64,000 nt of DNA. Source: Rhodospirillum sp. Its GTDB lineage: Bacteria; Pseudomonadota; Alphaproteobacteria; Dongiales; Dongiaceae. Under the pieces are notes generated by a model that saw nothing but the letters and a program-made list of their open reading frames with translations, made no database searches and was not told the DNA's origin. Made by a program: the position numbers and the translations under genes. The stretch spans positions 186,001 through 250,000 of the forward strand of contig PNKY01000005.1 of assembly GCA_013822765.1 (NCBI GenBank), given 5' to 3'. This document shows, piece by piece, positions 42,510-51,491 of this stretch (positions are counted from its first letter, which is position 1; every line of letters begins with the position of its first letter).

Positions 42510-43490
42510 ATGTTGCGCACACGACTGACCGAAAGGCTGAAGCTGGAACATCCGGTCATTTCCGCGCCCATGGGGTTCGCGAGTGGCGGCAAACTGGCCG
42601 CGGCCGTGTCGGCGGCGGGCGGGCTTGGGTTGATCGGCGGCGGCTACGGGAACGAGGAATGGCTGCGCGAGCAGTTCACGGCGGCCGGAAACCAGCGCTT
42701 CGGCTGCGGCTTCATCACCTGGTCGCTGCAGAAGCAGCCACACCTGCTCGATCTGGCGCTCGATCACGCCCCTGGCGCGATGTTCCTGTCGTTCGGAGAC
42801 CCGGCGCCGTTCGCCGAGCGCGTGAAGCGCGCGGGCGTACCGCTCATCTGCCAGGTCCAGACTGTGAAGGATGCGCGCCGCGCCATTGACGTCGGCGCCG
42901 AGATCATCGTCGCGCAGGGAAGCGAGGCCGGCGGACATGGCGAGAAGCGCGCCACCTTCGCGCTCGTGCCGGAGATCGCCGATCTGATCGCCGCCCAAGC
43001 CCCCGATACGCTTCTGTGCGCCGCCGGCGGCGTGGCCGATGGCCGTGGGCTCGCCTCCGCGCTGGTGCTCGGCGCCGACGGCGTAGTGATCGGAACCCGC
43101 TTCTGGGCCAGCGCGGAGGCGCTCGTTCATCCCAACCTGCACCAAGCCGCCGTGTCCGCCGGCGGCGACGACACGCTGCGGGGGAGGACCATCGACATCG
43201 TGCGCGGCTTGGATTTCTGGCCCGCGCGATACAACCTCAGAACTATGCGAAGCGAGACCACGGATCGCTGGCACGGCAAGGATGAGAAGCTGAAGGCGGT
43301 CGCCGAGTACGAGGTCAAGCGCTATGCCGATGCAGCGGCCAGCGGCGACACCAGGATTGTCAGCCCCATCGTCGGCGAGGCGATCGGGCTCATCCACGAC
43401 ATCCGGCCGGCGGGAAAGATCCTGGAGGACATCGTTCGCGAGGCGGAGACGATCTTGAAGAGGAAGGCTCCGGGCTGGGTTGCAGGCTGA
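42510..43490 (+). CDS. Nitronate monooxygenase (2-nitropropane dioxygenase) family protein
   Basis: LTERLKLEHPVISAPMGFASGGKLAAAVSAAGGLGLIGGG; IVAQGSEAGGHG; GADGVVIGTRFWASAEA. Confidence 0.92.
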   Translation: MLRTRLTERLKLEHPVISAPMGFASGGKLAAAVSAAGGLGLIGGGYGNEEWLREQFTAAGNQRFGCGFITWSLQKQPHLLDLALDHAPGAMFLSFGDPAPFAERVKRAGVPLICQVQTVKDARRAIDVGAEIIVAQGSEAGGHGEKRATFALVPEIADLIAAQAPDTLLCAAGGVADGRGLASALVLGADGVVIGTRFWASAEALVHPNLHQAAVSAGGDDTLRGRTIDIVRGLDFWPARYNLRTMRSETTDRWHGKDEKLKAVAEYEVKRYADAAASGDTRIVSPIVGEAIGLIHDIRPAGKILEDIVREAETILKRKAPGWVAG

Positions 43491-43499
43491 GATTCAGGG

Positions 43500-44123
43500 T
43501 CAGCCGAGGCTGCGCCGCAGCATCTCAGACAGCGCCGCGTCGCGTTCCACCTTGCGCAGGCCGAGCAGCGGCTTCAGGCGGCGCGAGTTCATCAGGTCGG
43601 CAAGACCGTGGGCGACCGCCCAGGTGCGCATCACCTCGGACGGCAGGGGCTCGGACTGACCGGGCGCCGACCCGTGCACGCGCGCGACATCCTCGACCAG
43701 TTGGCGATAGGCCGCGCCTGCCGCGATGTGCAGCTCTTCCGCCTCATAGTCAGGTCGATCGGAGGAGAACATCAGGCGGAACAGCGTCGGATGCGCCATC
43801 GCGAAATCAATATAGCCCATGCCCGCCGCCACGAGCTGCGAGAGCGGATCCTTGTCCGCCGCCTGCTGGCGCAGCTTCTGCCGCTCGACAAAGCGCCGGA
43901 ACCCTTCGGCGGCCAGTGCGGTCAGCAGGCCGTTGGCGTCACGGAAATGGTGCGCTGGCGCAGCGTGGCTGACCCCCGCCCGCTTGGCCGCGCCCCGCAG
44001 GGAGAAGCCCTCCACCCCGCGCTCGGCCAGCTCGGCCTCGCCGGCTTCCAGCAGGACGGCGCGCAGGTCGCCGTGATGATAGCCACGGCGGCGGGGCGCT
44101 CGACTCGGTTTGGGAGCGGACAT
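43500..44123 (-). CDS. TetR/AcrR family transcriptional regulator
   Basis: RRRGYHHGDLRAVLLEAGEAELAERGVEGFSLRGAAKRAGVSHAAPAHHFRDANGLLTALAAEGF. Confidence 0.93.
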   Translation of the reverse strand: MSAPKPSRAPRRRGYHHGDLRAVLLEAGEAELAERGVEGFSLRGAAKRAGVSHAAPAHHFRDANGLLTALAAEGFRRFVERQKLRQQAADKDPLSQLVAAGMGYIDFAMAHPTLFRLMFSSDRPDYEAEELHIAAGAAYRQLVEDVARVHGSAPGQSEPLPSEVMRTWAVAHGLADLMNSRRLKPLLGLRKVERDAALSEMLRRSLG

Positions 44124-44193
44124 AATCCTCGTTTATTCCGCGATCTAGCCACTGTCAACTTTAATCTTGACACCGTCTAGATTCGGCTCCAGG

Positions 44194-44216
44194 ATATCTT
44201 GACATTGTCAAGATAT
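44194..44216. promoter_or_regulatory. Perfect operator-like palindrome ATATCTTGACA-T-TGTCAAGATAT
   Basis: 11-bp perfect arms between divergent TetR gene and ABA4-like gene; ends 11 bp before the ATG at 44228. Confidence 0.75.
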
Positions 44217-44227
44217 AGCGAGGCACT

Positions 44228-44677
44228 ATGCAACCCGAAGACATCTTCCGGATCTGCAACATGATGGCGATGGCCGGGTGGCTGGCGCTGCTGGCGTCGC
44301 CGTTCTTTCCCAAGCTGGCTGACCGGGTCGCCGCGCTCGGCATCCCGGTGCTGCTAGCGATCGCCTATGCCGGGCTGGTGCTGGCTTTCTGGTCCGGCAC
44401 CGAGGGCGGCTTCGACACGCTGCCGAACGTCATGCGGCTGTTCACGCAGCCGGAGATCGCGCTCGCCGGCTGGATCCACTACCTCGCTTTCGACTTGTTC
44501 ATCGGCGCGTGGGAAGTGCGCACGGGCCGCGCCGAACGAATCCCATTCCTCGCCGTCGTTCCCTGCCTCGCCCTGACGTTCCTGTTCGGGCCGGCCGGCT
44601 ATCTGGCCTTCACCGCCCTGCGCGCAGCGCGCGCTGCCATCCCAACCGCCTCGCAAAGTGTTGGAGCCGCACAATGA
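44228..44677 (+). CDS. ABA4-like (DUF4281) family membrane protein
   Basis: ALAGWIHYLAFDLFIGAWEVRTGRAERIPFLAVVPCLALTFLFGPAGYL. Confidence 0.85.
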   Translation: MQPEDIFRICNMMAMAGWLALLASPFFPKLADRVAALGIPVLLAIAYAGLVLAFWSGTEGGFDTLPNVMRLFTQPEIALAGWIHYLAFDLFIGAWEVRTGRAERIPFLAVVPCLALTFLFGPAGYLAFTALRAARAAIPTASQSVGAAQ

Positions 44678-45522
44678 CCACGGACATTCTCATGACCCAG
44701 TCGCGATACTTCAACGTTTCGCTCGCCGCAGAGTTGTTCCGGCGCCACCCGCTGTTCGCCGGCACCGCACTGTGCCTGCTGGTGCTGATGGCGCCGACCC
44801 TGTTCGCGATGGCGCTGGACCAGCGCACGTTCCAGGACATCAACGTCTGGATCAAGCCGTTCAAGTTCCAGGTCGCACTCACAATCTATCTGGCTACGCT
44901 GGCCTGGTTCGCCGGCTGGCTGCCCGCGAGCGTCGCGGCAAGCCGCTGGCATCGCATCTTCTCGACTATCATCGTGCTGGCGATCACCGCCGAGACGGTC
45001 TGGATCCTGGGCGCGGCCGCGCTCGGGACAGCCTCGCATTTCAATGACAACTCGCAGCTCGCCATCGGGTTGTACGCCCTCATGGGTGTGCTCGCGGTCG
45101 TGCTGACCTCGGCCTCATTGGTCTATGGCGTCGCGATCCTGCGCGACCGCAATAGCTGCCTTGATCGGGTGTTCCGGATGTCGGTCGGCATCGGCCTCAT
45201 CGCCACTTTCGTGCTGACCGCTGCGGTGGCGGGCTACATGTCGAGCAGCGGCTCGCACTTCGTTGGCGGCAGTCACTCCGATGCCGGCGGCCTGGGGCCG
45301 ATGGGCTGGGCGCGCGACGGCGGCGATCTGCGCGTCGCGCATTTCTTCGCGACCCATGCCATGCATTTCATCCCGGCCTTCGGGTTCATCGCCAGCCGGA
45401 TGCTCCCCGCCGGTCAAGGCAGAGTGGCGGTGTTCACGTTCGCAGGATCGTTCGTCGGCCTCGTCGGCTACACCTTCGCCGAGGCGCTGACGGGGCGCGC
45501 GTTCCTTGCCATGCTCTACTGA
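44674..45522 (+). CDS. Hypothetical multi-pass membrane protein
   Basis: ATGA overlap with ABA4-like gene; repeated hydrophobic segments; ORF 44509..45522 with ATG at 44674. Confidence 0.8.
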   Translation: MTTDILMTQSRYFNVSLAAELFRRHPLFAGTALCLLVLMAPTLFAMALDQRTFQDINVWIKPFKFQVALTIYLATLAWFAGWLPASVAASRWHRIFSTIIVLAITAETVWILGAAALGTASHFNDNSQLAIGLYALMGVLAVVLTSASLVYGVAILRDRNSCLDRVFRMSVGIGLIATFVLTAAVAGYMSSSGSHFVGGSHSDAGGLGPMGWARDGGDLRVAHFFATHAMHFIPAFGFIASRMLPAGQGRVAVFTFAGSFVGLVGYTFAEALTGRAFLAMLY

Positions 45523-46619
45523 GCCGCCTTCAGCGCCTCCGGCAGCGTCGCCTCGAACACATCAAGATCGGCCTTGGTCCCGGCGCTGACGCGGATGCAG
45601 CGGTCGAGCGGCGCGACGCCGGGCATGCGCACGAAGACATCGCGGCTGATGAGCTCGGCCAGCACCTTGCGCGCATAGGCGCCGTCGCGGCCGCAATCCA
45701 TGGTGACGAAGTTGGTGGCCGACGGCAGCGGCTGGAGGCCGTTGGCGCGGCCGATCGCGGCGATACGGTCGCGCGACGCCGCCACCTGGTCGAGCACCCA
45801 CGTGAGGTGCGTCTCATCCGCCAGTGCAGCCAACGCGCCCGCCTGGGCGATGCGGTTGACGCCGAAGTGGTTGCGGATCTTGTCGAAGCTCTTGATCACG
45901 CCCGCTTGGCCGATCGCGTAGCCGATACGCGCGCCAGCCATGCCGTAGGCCTTGGAGAAGGTGCGGAAGCGGATGACCTGCGGGTTGGCGACATCGATCG
46001 GCGGCGTGGTTCCGGCCGGTGCGAACTCGCAATAGGCTTCATCGAGGCAGAGCAACGTGCCCGACGGCAACTGTGCGATCAGTGCGCGGATCGCTGCGCC
46101 GTCCCACCAGGAGCCCATCGGATTGTCCGGGTTGGCGAGGAAGAGCAGGCGCGCTTTTTCTTTCGTCGCAAGCGCCAGCAGTGAGTCGGGATCTTCGCGG
46201 TCGTTGACGTAGGGCGTCGTAACCAGCCGCCCGCCATAGCCGGCGACGTGGAAATTGAACGTCGGATAAGCGCCGAGCGAGGTCGCAACGGTCACGCCCG
46301 GTTCGACGAACAGGCGCACGATGTAGCCGAACAATCCGTCGATTCCCTCGCCCATCACGATGTTTTCCGGCTTCACGCCGTGCTTCGCGGCCAGCGCGTT
46401 CTTGAGGTCGTGGTTCTCGGGATCGCAGTATTTCCAGGCTTCAGCCGCCTCCTGCCGCATCGCTTCGATGGCGCGCGGCGAGGGGCCGAACACGCTTTCG
46501 TTGGCGCCGATGCGCGCGCGGAACAGGCGGCCGCGCTTGCGCTCCTGCGCTTCCGGCCCGACGAAGGGCACGGTCGAGGGCAAGTCCTGGACGATGGTGG
46601 CATAGGGCGGCAGTGACAT
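45516..46619 (-). CDS. Histidinol-phosphate aminotransferase-like class I/II PLP aminotransferase
   Basis: RIGANESVFGPSPRAIEAM, NPDNPMGSWWDG, DEAYCEFAP, RTFSKAYGMAGARIGYAIG. Confidence 0.9.
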   Translation of the reverse strand: MSLPPYATIVQDLPSTVPFVGPEAQERKRGRLFRARIGANESVFGPSPRAIEAMRQEAAEAWKYCDPENHDLKNALAAKHGVKPENIVMGEGIDGLFGYIVRLFVEPGVTVATSLGAYPTFNFHVAGYGGRLVTTPYVNDREDPDSLLALATKEKARLLFLANPDNPMGSWWDGAAIRALIAQLPSGTLLCLDEAYCEFAPAGTTPPIDVANPQVIRFRTFSKAYGMAGARIGYAIGQAGVIKSFDKIRNHFGVNRIAQAGALAALADETHLTWVLDQVAASRDRIAAIGRANGLQPLPSATNFVTMDCGRDGAYARKVLAELISRDVFVRMPGVAPLDRCIRVSAGTKADLDVFEATLPEALKAAQ

Positions 46620-46748
46620 GCGGCGTTCCTGATCTGGACGTCGCCTCATTCATCATCGCGCCGACAGCCCCGTCAACCGAGAGATGCTTGCCGGGGACCC
46701 AAGGCAATGTTAGCCGTGGGTCCGGGACCCTCTCGAAAAGGATCGGAC

Positions 46749-47495
46749 ATGGCCAAGACCCTTCTGGTGACGGGCGGATCGCGCGGGATCGGCGCCGCTG
46801 TGTGCCGGCTGGCGGCACGCGACGGCTATGACGTCGCCTTCAGCTACGCCGGGCGCGTGGACGCGGCCAAGGCGGTGGTGGCGGCGATCCAGGGTCTCGG
46901 CCGCAAGGCGGTCGCGATCCAGTCCGACGTCACCGACCCGGCCCAGGTCGCGTCGCTGTTCGACCAGGCGGCAAAGGAGATCGGCTACATCGAGGCGTTC
47001 GTCAGCAACGCCGGCATCATCCACAAGGCTTCGCCGCTCGCCGACATGTCGGTCGAGGAGATCAGGCGCGTCATCGACGTCGACCTCACCGCGCACCTCG
47101 TCTCGCTGCGCGAGGCCGTGCGCCGCATGGGCAAGTCGCGCGGCGGCAAGGGCGGCGCCATCGTCACCCTCTCCTCCATGGCGTCCAAGCTCGCCGGCGT
47201 CGGCGGCTTCTTGCCCTATGCCGCGGCCAAGGGCGGCATCGACGTGTTGACCGAGGGCCTCGGCAAGGAAGTCGCCGGCGACGGCATCCGCGTGAACGGC
47301 CTGCGGCCCGGCCTGATCGACACCGACATGCAGGATGATACCGGGATCCAGAACCGCGTCGCCAAGTTCGCCCCCAACATCCCGATCGGCCGCGGCGGCA
47401 CCGCGGACGAGGTGGCCGAGGCGGTGCTGTGGCTGCTGTCGGACAAGGCGAGCTACGTGACGGGGACGCTGTTCAACGTCTCGGGCGGGCGCTGA
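46749..47495 (+). CDS. SDR family oxidoreductase
   Basis: LLVTGGSRGIGAAVCRLAARDG, NAGI, YAAAKGGIDVLTEGL, YVTGTLFNVSGGR. Confidence 0.94.
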   Translation: MAKTLLVTGGSRGIGAAVCRLAARDGYDVAFSYAGRVDAAKAVVAAIQGLGRKAVAIQSDVTDPAQVASLFDQAAKEIGYIEAFVSNAGIIHKASPLADMSVEEIRRVIDVDLTAHLVSLREAVRRMGKSRGGKGGAIVTLSSMASKLAGVGGFLPYAAAKGGIDVLTEGLGKEVAGDGIRVNGLRPGLIDTDMQDDTGIQNRVAKFAPNIPIGRGGTADEVAEAVLWLLSDKASYVTGTLFNVSGGR

Positions 47496-47524
47496 CATCC
47501 TGATGATTCCCCGCCTACTGAGGC

Positions 47525-47640
47525 CACCCCCTCCCCCGAGCCGGGGGTGGGTTGGGGTGGGGGCGCTGTTTCAGCTCGGCTCAGTCTTCGCTCGTGAGAG
47601 CAACCCCCACCCCGGCCCTCCGCCAACTTGGGGGAGGGAG
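47525..47640. repeat. Intergenic C/G-rich inverted-repeat element (family C), copy 1
   Basis: CCCCCTCCCCCGAGCCGGGGGTGGG...GGGTGGGGGCG...CAACCCCCACCCC...CCAACTTGGGGGAGGGAG; same layout as 50461-50603. Confidence 0.8.
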
Positions 47641-47643
47641 ATT

Positions 47644-49011
47644 TTGGTTGCGATTTCGCTCTTCTCATTTGTCGCCTCAACAACACCTGCCTTCGCCCAC
47701 ACCTCCGAGCGTGCGTTCATCCTGCTGCTGCCGACCGGTTACTACCTGCTCGGCGGAGCGCTGGCAGTCGCGGCGTCATTCCTGATCCTGCTGGCGCTGC
47801 CGGCCGAGCGGGTGAAGCGCTGGTGCGAGGCGCGGCTGGCGCTGGCGCAGATCGCAGCGCCGAGCGATACCTGGATCAGCCTCGCCTCCTTTGCCGTGCT
47901 GGTGGTGCTGATCCTTGCGGGCTATCTCGGCAGCCGCGATCCGCTGGACAATCCGCTGCCGTTGACGGTGTGGACGCTATGGTGGATCGGCCTGACGATC
48001 GCCCATGCGTTGTTCGGCAATCTGTGGCGTTATCTCAACCCGTGGGTCGGGCCGTTCCGCCTGCTCCGGCTGCGGCGCGCGCCGTTGCCGTATCATCTTG
48101 GATTCTGGCCTGCCATCCTCGGCCTGCTCGGCTTCGCCTGGTTCGAGCTGATCTATCCGGCGCCCGACGATCCCGCAATCCTGGCGCGGGCGGTCATCGC
48201 CTACAGCGTCGCCACCTGGATCGGCATGGCGCTGTTCGGCGAGCAGGCATGGCTCGCGCGCGCCGAGGCCTTCTCGGTATTCTTCGGACTGATCGCGCGG
48301 GTCGCGCCGCTGCAAGCTGAGGATCATCGGTTGACCATCGGGATAGCCGGACGGCGGCTCGCCGACCTTCCGCCCCTGCCGCCGAGCGGCGTGCTGTTCG
48401 TGCTGCTCACCCTCGCCACCGTGTCGTTCGACGGCCTCAGCAAGACCTTCTGGTGGCTCAGCCTCAACGGCATCAATCCGCTGGAATTTCCCGGCCGCAG
48501 CGCCGTCATGGGCAGCAACAGCATGGGCCTCATCCTGCTTTGGCTCATTCTCGCCGCCGCCTTCCTGGCGTGCCTATGGATCGGCCGGGCGCTCGCCGGA
48601 TTGCGCGGGCCGTTCTGGCCGCATGCCGGCGCCCTCGCCGCCTCCATCCTGCCGATCTCCATCGGCTATCAGTTCGCGCACTACCTGACGGCGCTGCTGG
48701 TGAACGGCCAGTATGCCGCGATCGCCCTCAGCGATCCCTTCGCGCTCGGCTGGTTCGACTCCGAGGACCGGATGCATCGGGTCACGACCTCATTCCTGTC
48801 CAACCACGCCAGCGTGACGCTGATCTGGAACCTGCAGGCCGCCGGCATCGTCATTGGCCACATCGTCGCCGTGCTGGTCGCGCATCACATCACGCTGCGG
48901 CTGGATACAGCTCACCGGACGGCGTTGCTGAGCCAGCTGCCGCTGGCGGTCCTGATGGTGGCCTACACTTTGTTCGGGCTCTGGCTGCTCTCGACGCCGG
49001 CAGCCGGTTGA
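47644..49011 (+). CDS. Hypothetical multi-pass integral membrane protein
   Basis: ORF 47503..49011; repeat-derived N-terminus, so start placed at TTG 47644 (LVAISLFSFVASTTPAFAHTSERAF signal peptide); about 10 hydrophobic helices. Confidence 0.7.
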   Translation: MVAISLFSFVASTTPAFAHTSERAFILLLPTGYYLLGGALAVAASFLILLALPAERVKRWCEARLALAQIAAPSDTWISLASFAVLVVLILAGYLGSRDPLDNPLPLTVWTLWWIGLTIAHALFGNLWRYLNPWVGPFRLLRLRRAPLPYHLGFWPAILGLLGFAWFELIYPAPDDPAILARAVIAYSVATWIGMALFGEQAWLARAEAFSVFFGLIARVAPLQAEDHRLTIGIAGRRLADLPPLPPSGVLFVLLTLATVSFDGLSKTFWWLSLNGINPLEFPGRSAVMGSNSMGLILLWLILAAAFLACLWIGRALAGLRGPFWPHAGALAASILPISIGYQFAHYLTALLVNGQYAAIALSDPFALGWFDSEDRMHRVTTSFLSNHASVTLIWNLQAAGIVIGHIVAVLVAHHITLRLDTAHRTALLSQLPLAVLMVAYTLFGLWLLSTPAAG

Positions 49012-49033
49012 GTTTTGGCTGCCCCATGATAAA

Positions 49034-49047
49034 GTTCGTATACGAAC
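49034..49047. promoter_or_regulatory. Candidate GntR-type operator GTTCGTATACGAAC
   Basis: Perfect 14-bp palindrome about 70 bp upstream of the binding-protein start. Confidence 0.4.
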
Positions 49048-49117
49048 GATCTACAAAGACGCCGAGCTGGCGCGGCACCGCCTGAACAGGGATCCATTCA
49101 ACTGGGGGAGGCAAGCA

Positions 49118-50431
49118 ATGACTCGTTCCAAGACTCCAAAATCGAGCAAGGGTTTGATCACGCGCCGCGGCGCGCTGAAGGGACTCGCCGCAGTTGCAGG
49201 CGGCGGTGCGGCGCTCGGCCTCGCGCCGGGCTTCGTGCGCTACATCCAGGTCAGCGCCGCCGAGCCGATCAAGATCGGCTTCCAGGCGCATCGCACCGGC
49301 ATCGGAGCCGCCTATGGCCGCTGGTACGAGCGCACCACCAACGCGGCGGTGAAGCTGATCAACGACGGCGGCGGCATCGCCGGCCGGCCGATCGAGCTGA
49401 TCATCGAGGATGACGGCACCGACCCAAAGCGCGGCTCGGAGGTGGTCGAGAAGTTTGCCTCGCAGCACAAGGTCGACGTGACCTTCGGCACCCTGTTTTC
49501 CCACGTCGTGATGGGCTCGGCCCCGCGCGCCGGCGAGTTGAAGATGCCGTACTACGTGGTGAGCGAAGGCCACCACGTCGCGTCCGGCGCCCTGAACCGC
49601 TACACCTTCCAGCCCGGCATCACCGATGTGAAGGCGCAGGTCTCTTCGATGGCGCCGTGGATCGCCGGCAATCTCGGCAAGAAGGTCACCATGATCTTCC
49701 CCGACTACGCCTTCGGCTACGACCATCGCGACTACTTCAGCGCAGCGATCGAGAAGCAGGGCGGCAAAGTGCTGGCGCTCCTCCCGATCCCGGCGACCGA
49801 GACCTCCTACACCAAATATTTCCCGCAAATTCCGAGCGATACCGAGGTGCTCTACCACGTCATGGTAGGACCGGGCGTGCTCACCTTCGTCAAGGAGATG
49901 GGCGAATTCTACGGCTCCAACCGGCCGCAGATCTTCGGCTTCATCGACTCCCTCGAGGCGGTCGACGTGGCGAGCCCCGGCCTGGAGTTCCTCGACGGCA
50001 CCTATTTCTGGGAGGCCTATCCGCGCTACGCCCAGGCCAAGCAGAGCGATGCCGACAAGGCCTACCGTGCGGCCGTCGGCGTCGACAACAACGGCGCCAG
50101 CCTGGAGGATGCCAAGGACGTCGCCACCTACTCCCACATGTTCGGCTGCTGGGAGACGCTCTACATCATCAAGGAAGCGATCGAGGCCAGCGGCTACCAA
50201 TCCGCCGCCGACAAGGCGAAGCTGATCGAAGCGACGGAAGCCATGACCGGCTGGAAGGAAGGCAACGAGCATCCGCAGGGCGACAAGACCTTCGTCGGCG
50301 CGATCCACCAGTGCTTCGGCCACCAGTTCATCTCCAAGGTGGCCGGCGGCAAGCTCGAAGTCGCCCACCGCACCGAGATCGCCGACGGCAGCTACGAGCC
50401 GGAGACCGACTACACCAAGATGGCGCTGTAA
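49118..50431 (+). CDS. ABC transporter substrate-binding protein, Liv family, Tat-type signal
   Basis: ITRRGALKGLAAVAGGGAALGLAPGFV twin-arginine signal; IKIGFQAHRTGIGAAYGRWYERTTNAAVKLINDGGGIAGRPIELIIEDDGTDP. Confidence 0.92.
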   Translation: MTRSKTPKSSKGLITRRGALKGLAAVAGGGAALGLAPGFVRYIQVSAAEPIKIGFQAHRTGIGAAYGRWYERTTNAAVKLINDGGGIAGRPIELIIEDDGTDPKRGSEVVEKFASQHKVDVTFGTLFSHVVMGSAPRAGELKMPYYVVSEGHHVASGALNRYTFQPGITDVKAQVSSMAPWIAGNLGKKVTMIFPDYAFGYDHRDYFSAAIEKQGGKVLALLPIPATETSYTKYFPQIPSDTEVLYHVMVGPGVLTFVKEMGEFYGSNRPQIFGFIDSLEAVDVASPGLEFLDGTYFWEAYPRYAQAKQSDADKAYRAAVGVDNNGASLEDAKDVATYSHMFGCWETLYIIKEAIEASGYQSAADKAKLIEATEAMTGWKEGNEHPQGDKTFVGAIHQCFGHQFISKVAGGKLEVAHRTEIADGSYEPETDYTKMAL

Positions 50432-50460
50432 GAAGCGCCATGCCGACCCCGCCATCGAGT

Positions 50461-50603
50461 TCCCTCCCCCGAGCCGGGGGAGGGTTAGGGTGGGGGCGCC
50501 GGCGCTTCCGATGGACACAGCCTTCGCAGGATAGAACAACCCCCACCCCGCCGACGCATGTCGGCATACACCGACAGGCCCTCCCCCAACTTGGGGGAGG
50601 GAG
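50461..50603. repeat. Intergenic C/G-rich inverted-repeat element (family C), copy 2
   Basis: CCCTCCCCCGAGCCGGGGGAGGGTTAGGGTGGGGGCG...CAACCCCCACCCCG...CCCTCCCCCAACTTGGGGGAGGGAG, with an extra hairpin TGTCGG-cataca-CCGACA (50559-50576). Confidence 0.85.
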
Positions 50604-50612
50604 ATTCCCGTC

Positions 50613-51491
50613 ATGAGTCTCGGGCCCCACCTCCTCCTTGCCCTGATGGAAGGCACCGTCGCCGCGTTCGTGCTGGCGTTGACGGCGCTGGGGCTGGCGC
50701 TGGTGTTCGGGGTCATGCGCATCGTCAACGTGGCGCATGGCGAGTTCTTCATGCTGGGCGCGGTGTTCGCCTGGGCGTTCGCGCACCTGATCGGCAACCC
50801 GGCGCTCGGCTTCCTGGTAGCGATGATCGCCAGCCCGCTGATCGTCGGCGGTGCAGCGCTGGCAATCGACCGGGTGATCCTACGGCGATTCAACTACCAG
50901 CCCGAGGCGACCATCGTCGCCACCATCGGCCTGCTCTACATCATCCAGCAACTGGTGCTCGTATTCTACGGCCCCGATGCGCGCTCGGTCGAGGCGCCGA
51001 TCAATTTCCGCATCCAGCTGCCGTGGTTCGGCTATTCCGGTTACAAGGTCGTGGTGGCGGTAGTCGCCGCCTTGCTGCTGCTCGCCACCTGGTACGGCAT
51101 CGCCAAGACCAGGATCGGCCTCATCATGCGCGCGACCCAGTTCGACAGCGAGACCGCCCAGGCCTTCGGCATTCCGGTGGACCGGGTCTATGCCGCGGTG
51201 TTCGCAATCGGTGCCATGCTCGCGGCCGTCGCCGGGGTGTTGATCGTGCCGATCAAGCAGGCCTATTACCTGATGGGCCTAGACCCGCTGCTGCTGTCCT
51301 TCATCGTCGTTATCATCGGCGGCCTGGGCAGCCTGCGCGGCGCGGTGATCGCGGCCTTTGTCATCGGAATCAGCGACGGCGTGATCTCGGTGTTCTTCTC
51401 ACCCAACCTGTCGAAGATCCTGGCGACCCTGCTGGTGGCGCTGGTGCTGATCTTCCGGCCGGAAGGCCTGTTCGGCGGAAAGGCGCGCTGA
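50613..51491 (+). CDS. Branched-chain amino acid ABC transporter permease, LivH type
   Basis: LALVFGVMRIVNVAHGEFFMLGA; PVDRVYAAVFAIGAMLAAVAGVL. Confidence 0.94.
   Translation: MSLGPHLLLALMEGTVAAFVLALTALGLALVFGVMRIVNVAHGEFFMLGAVFAWAFAHLIGNPALGFLVAMIASPLIVGGAALAIDRVILRRFNYQPEATIVATIGLLYIIQQLVLVFYGPDARSVEAPINFRIQLPWFGYSGYKVVVAVVAALLLLATWYGIAKTRIGLIMRATQFDSETAQAFGIPVDRVYAAVFAIGAMLAAVAGVLIVPIKQAYYLMGLDPLLLSFIVVIIGGLGSLRGAVIAAFVIGISDGVISVFFSPNLSKILATLLVALVLIFRPEGLFGGKAR

Noticed and set aside
48890-50893. 667-aa minus-strand ORF
   Set aside because: Antisense to the Tat-signal binding protein and livH, and crosses a repeat element.
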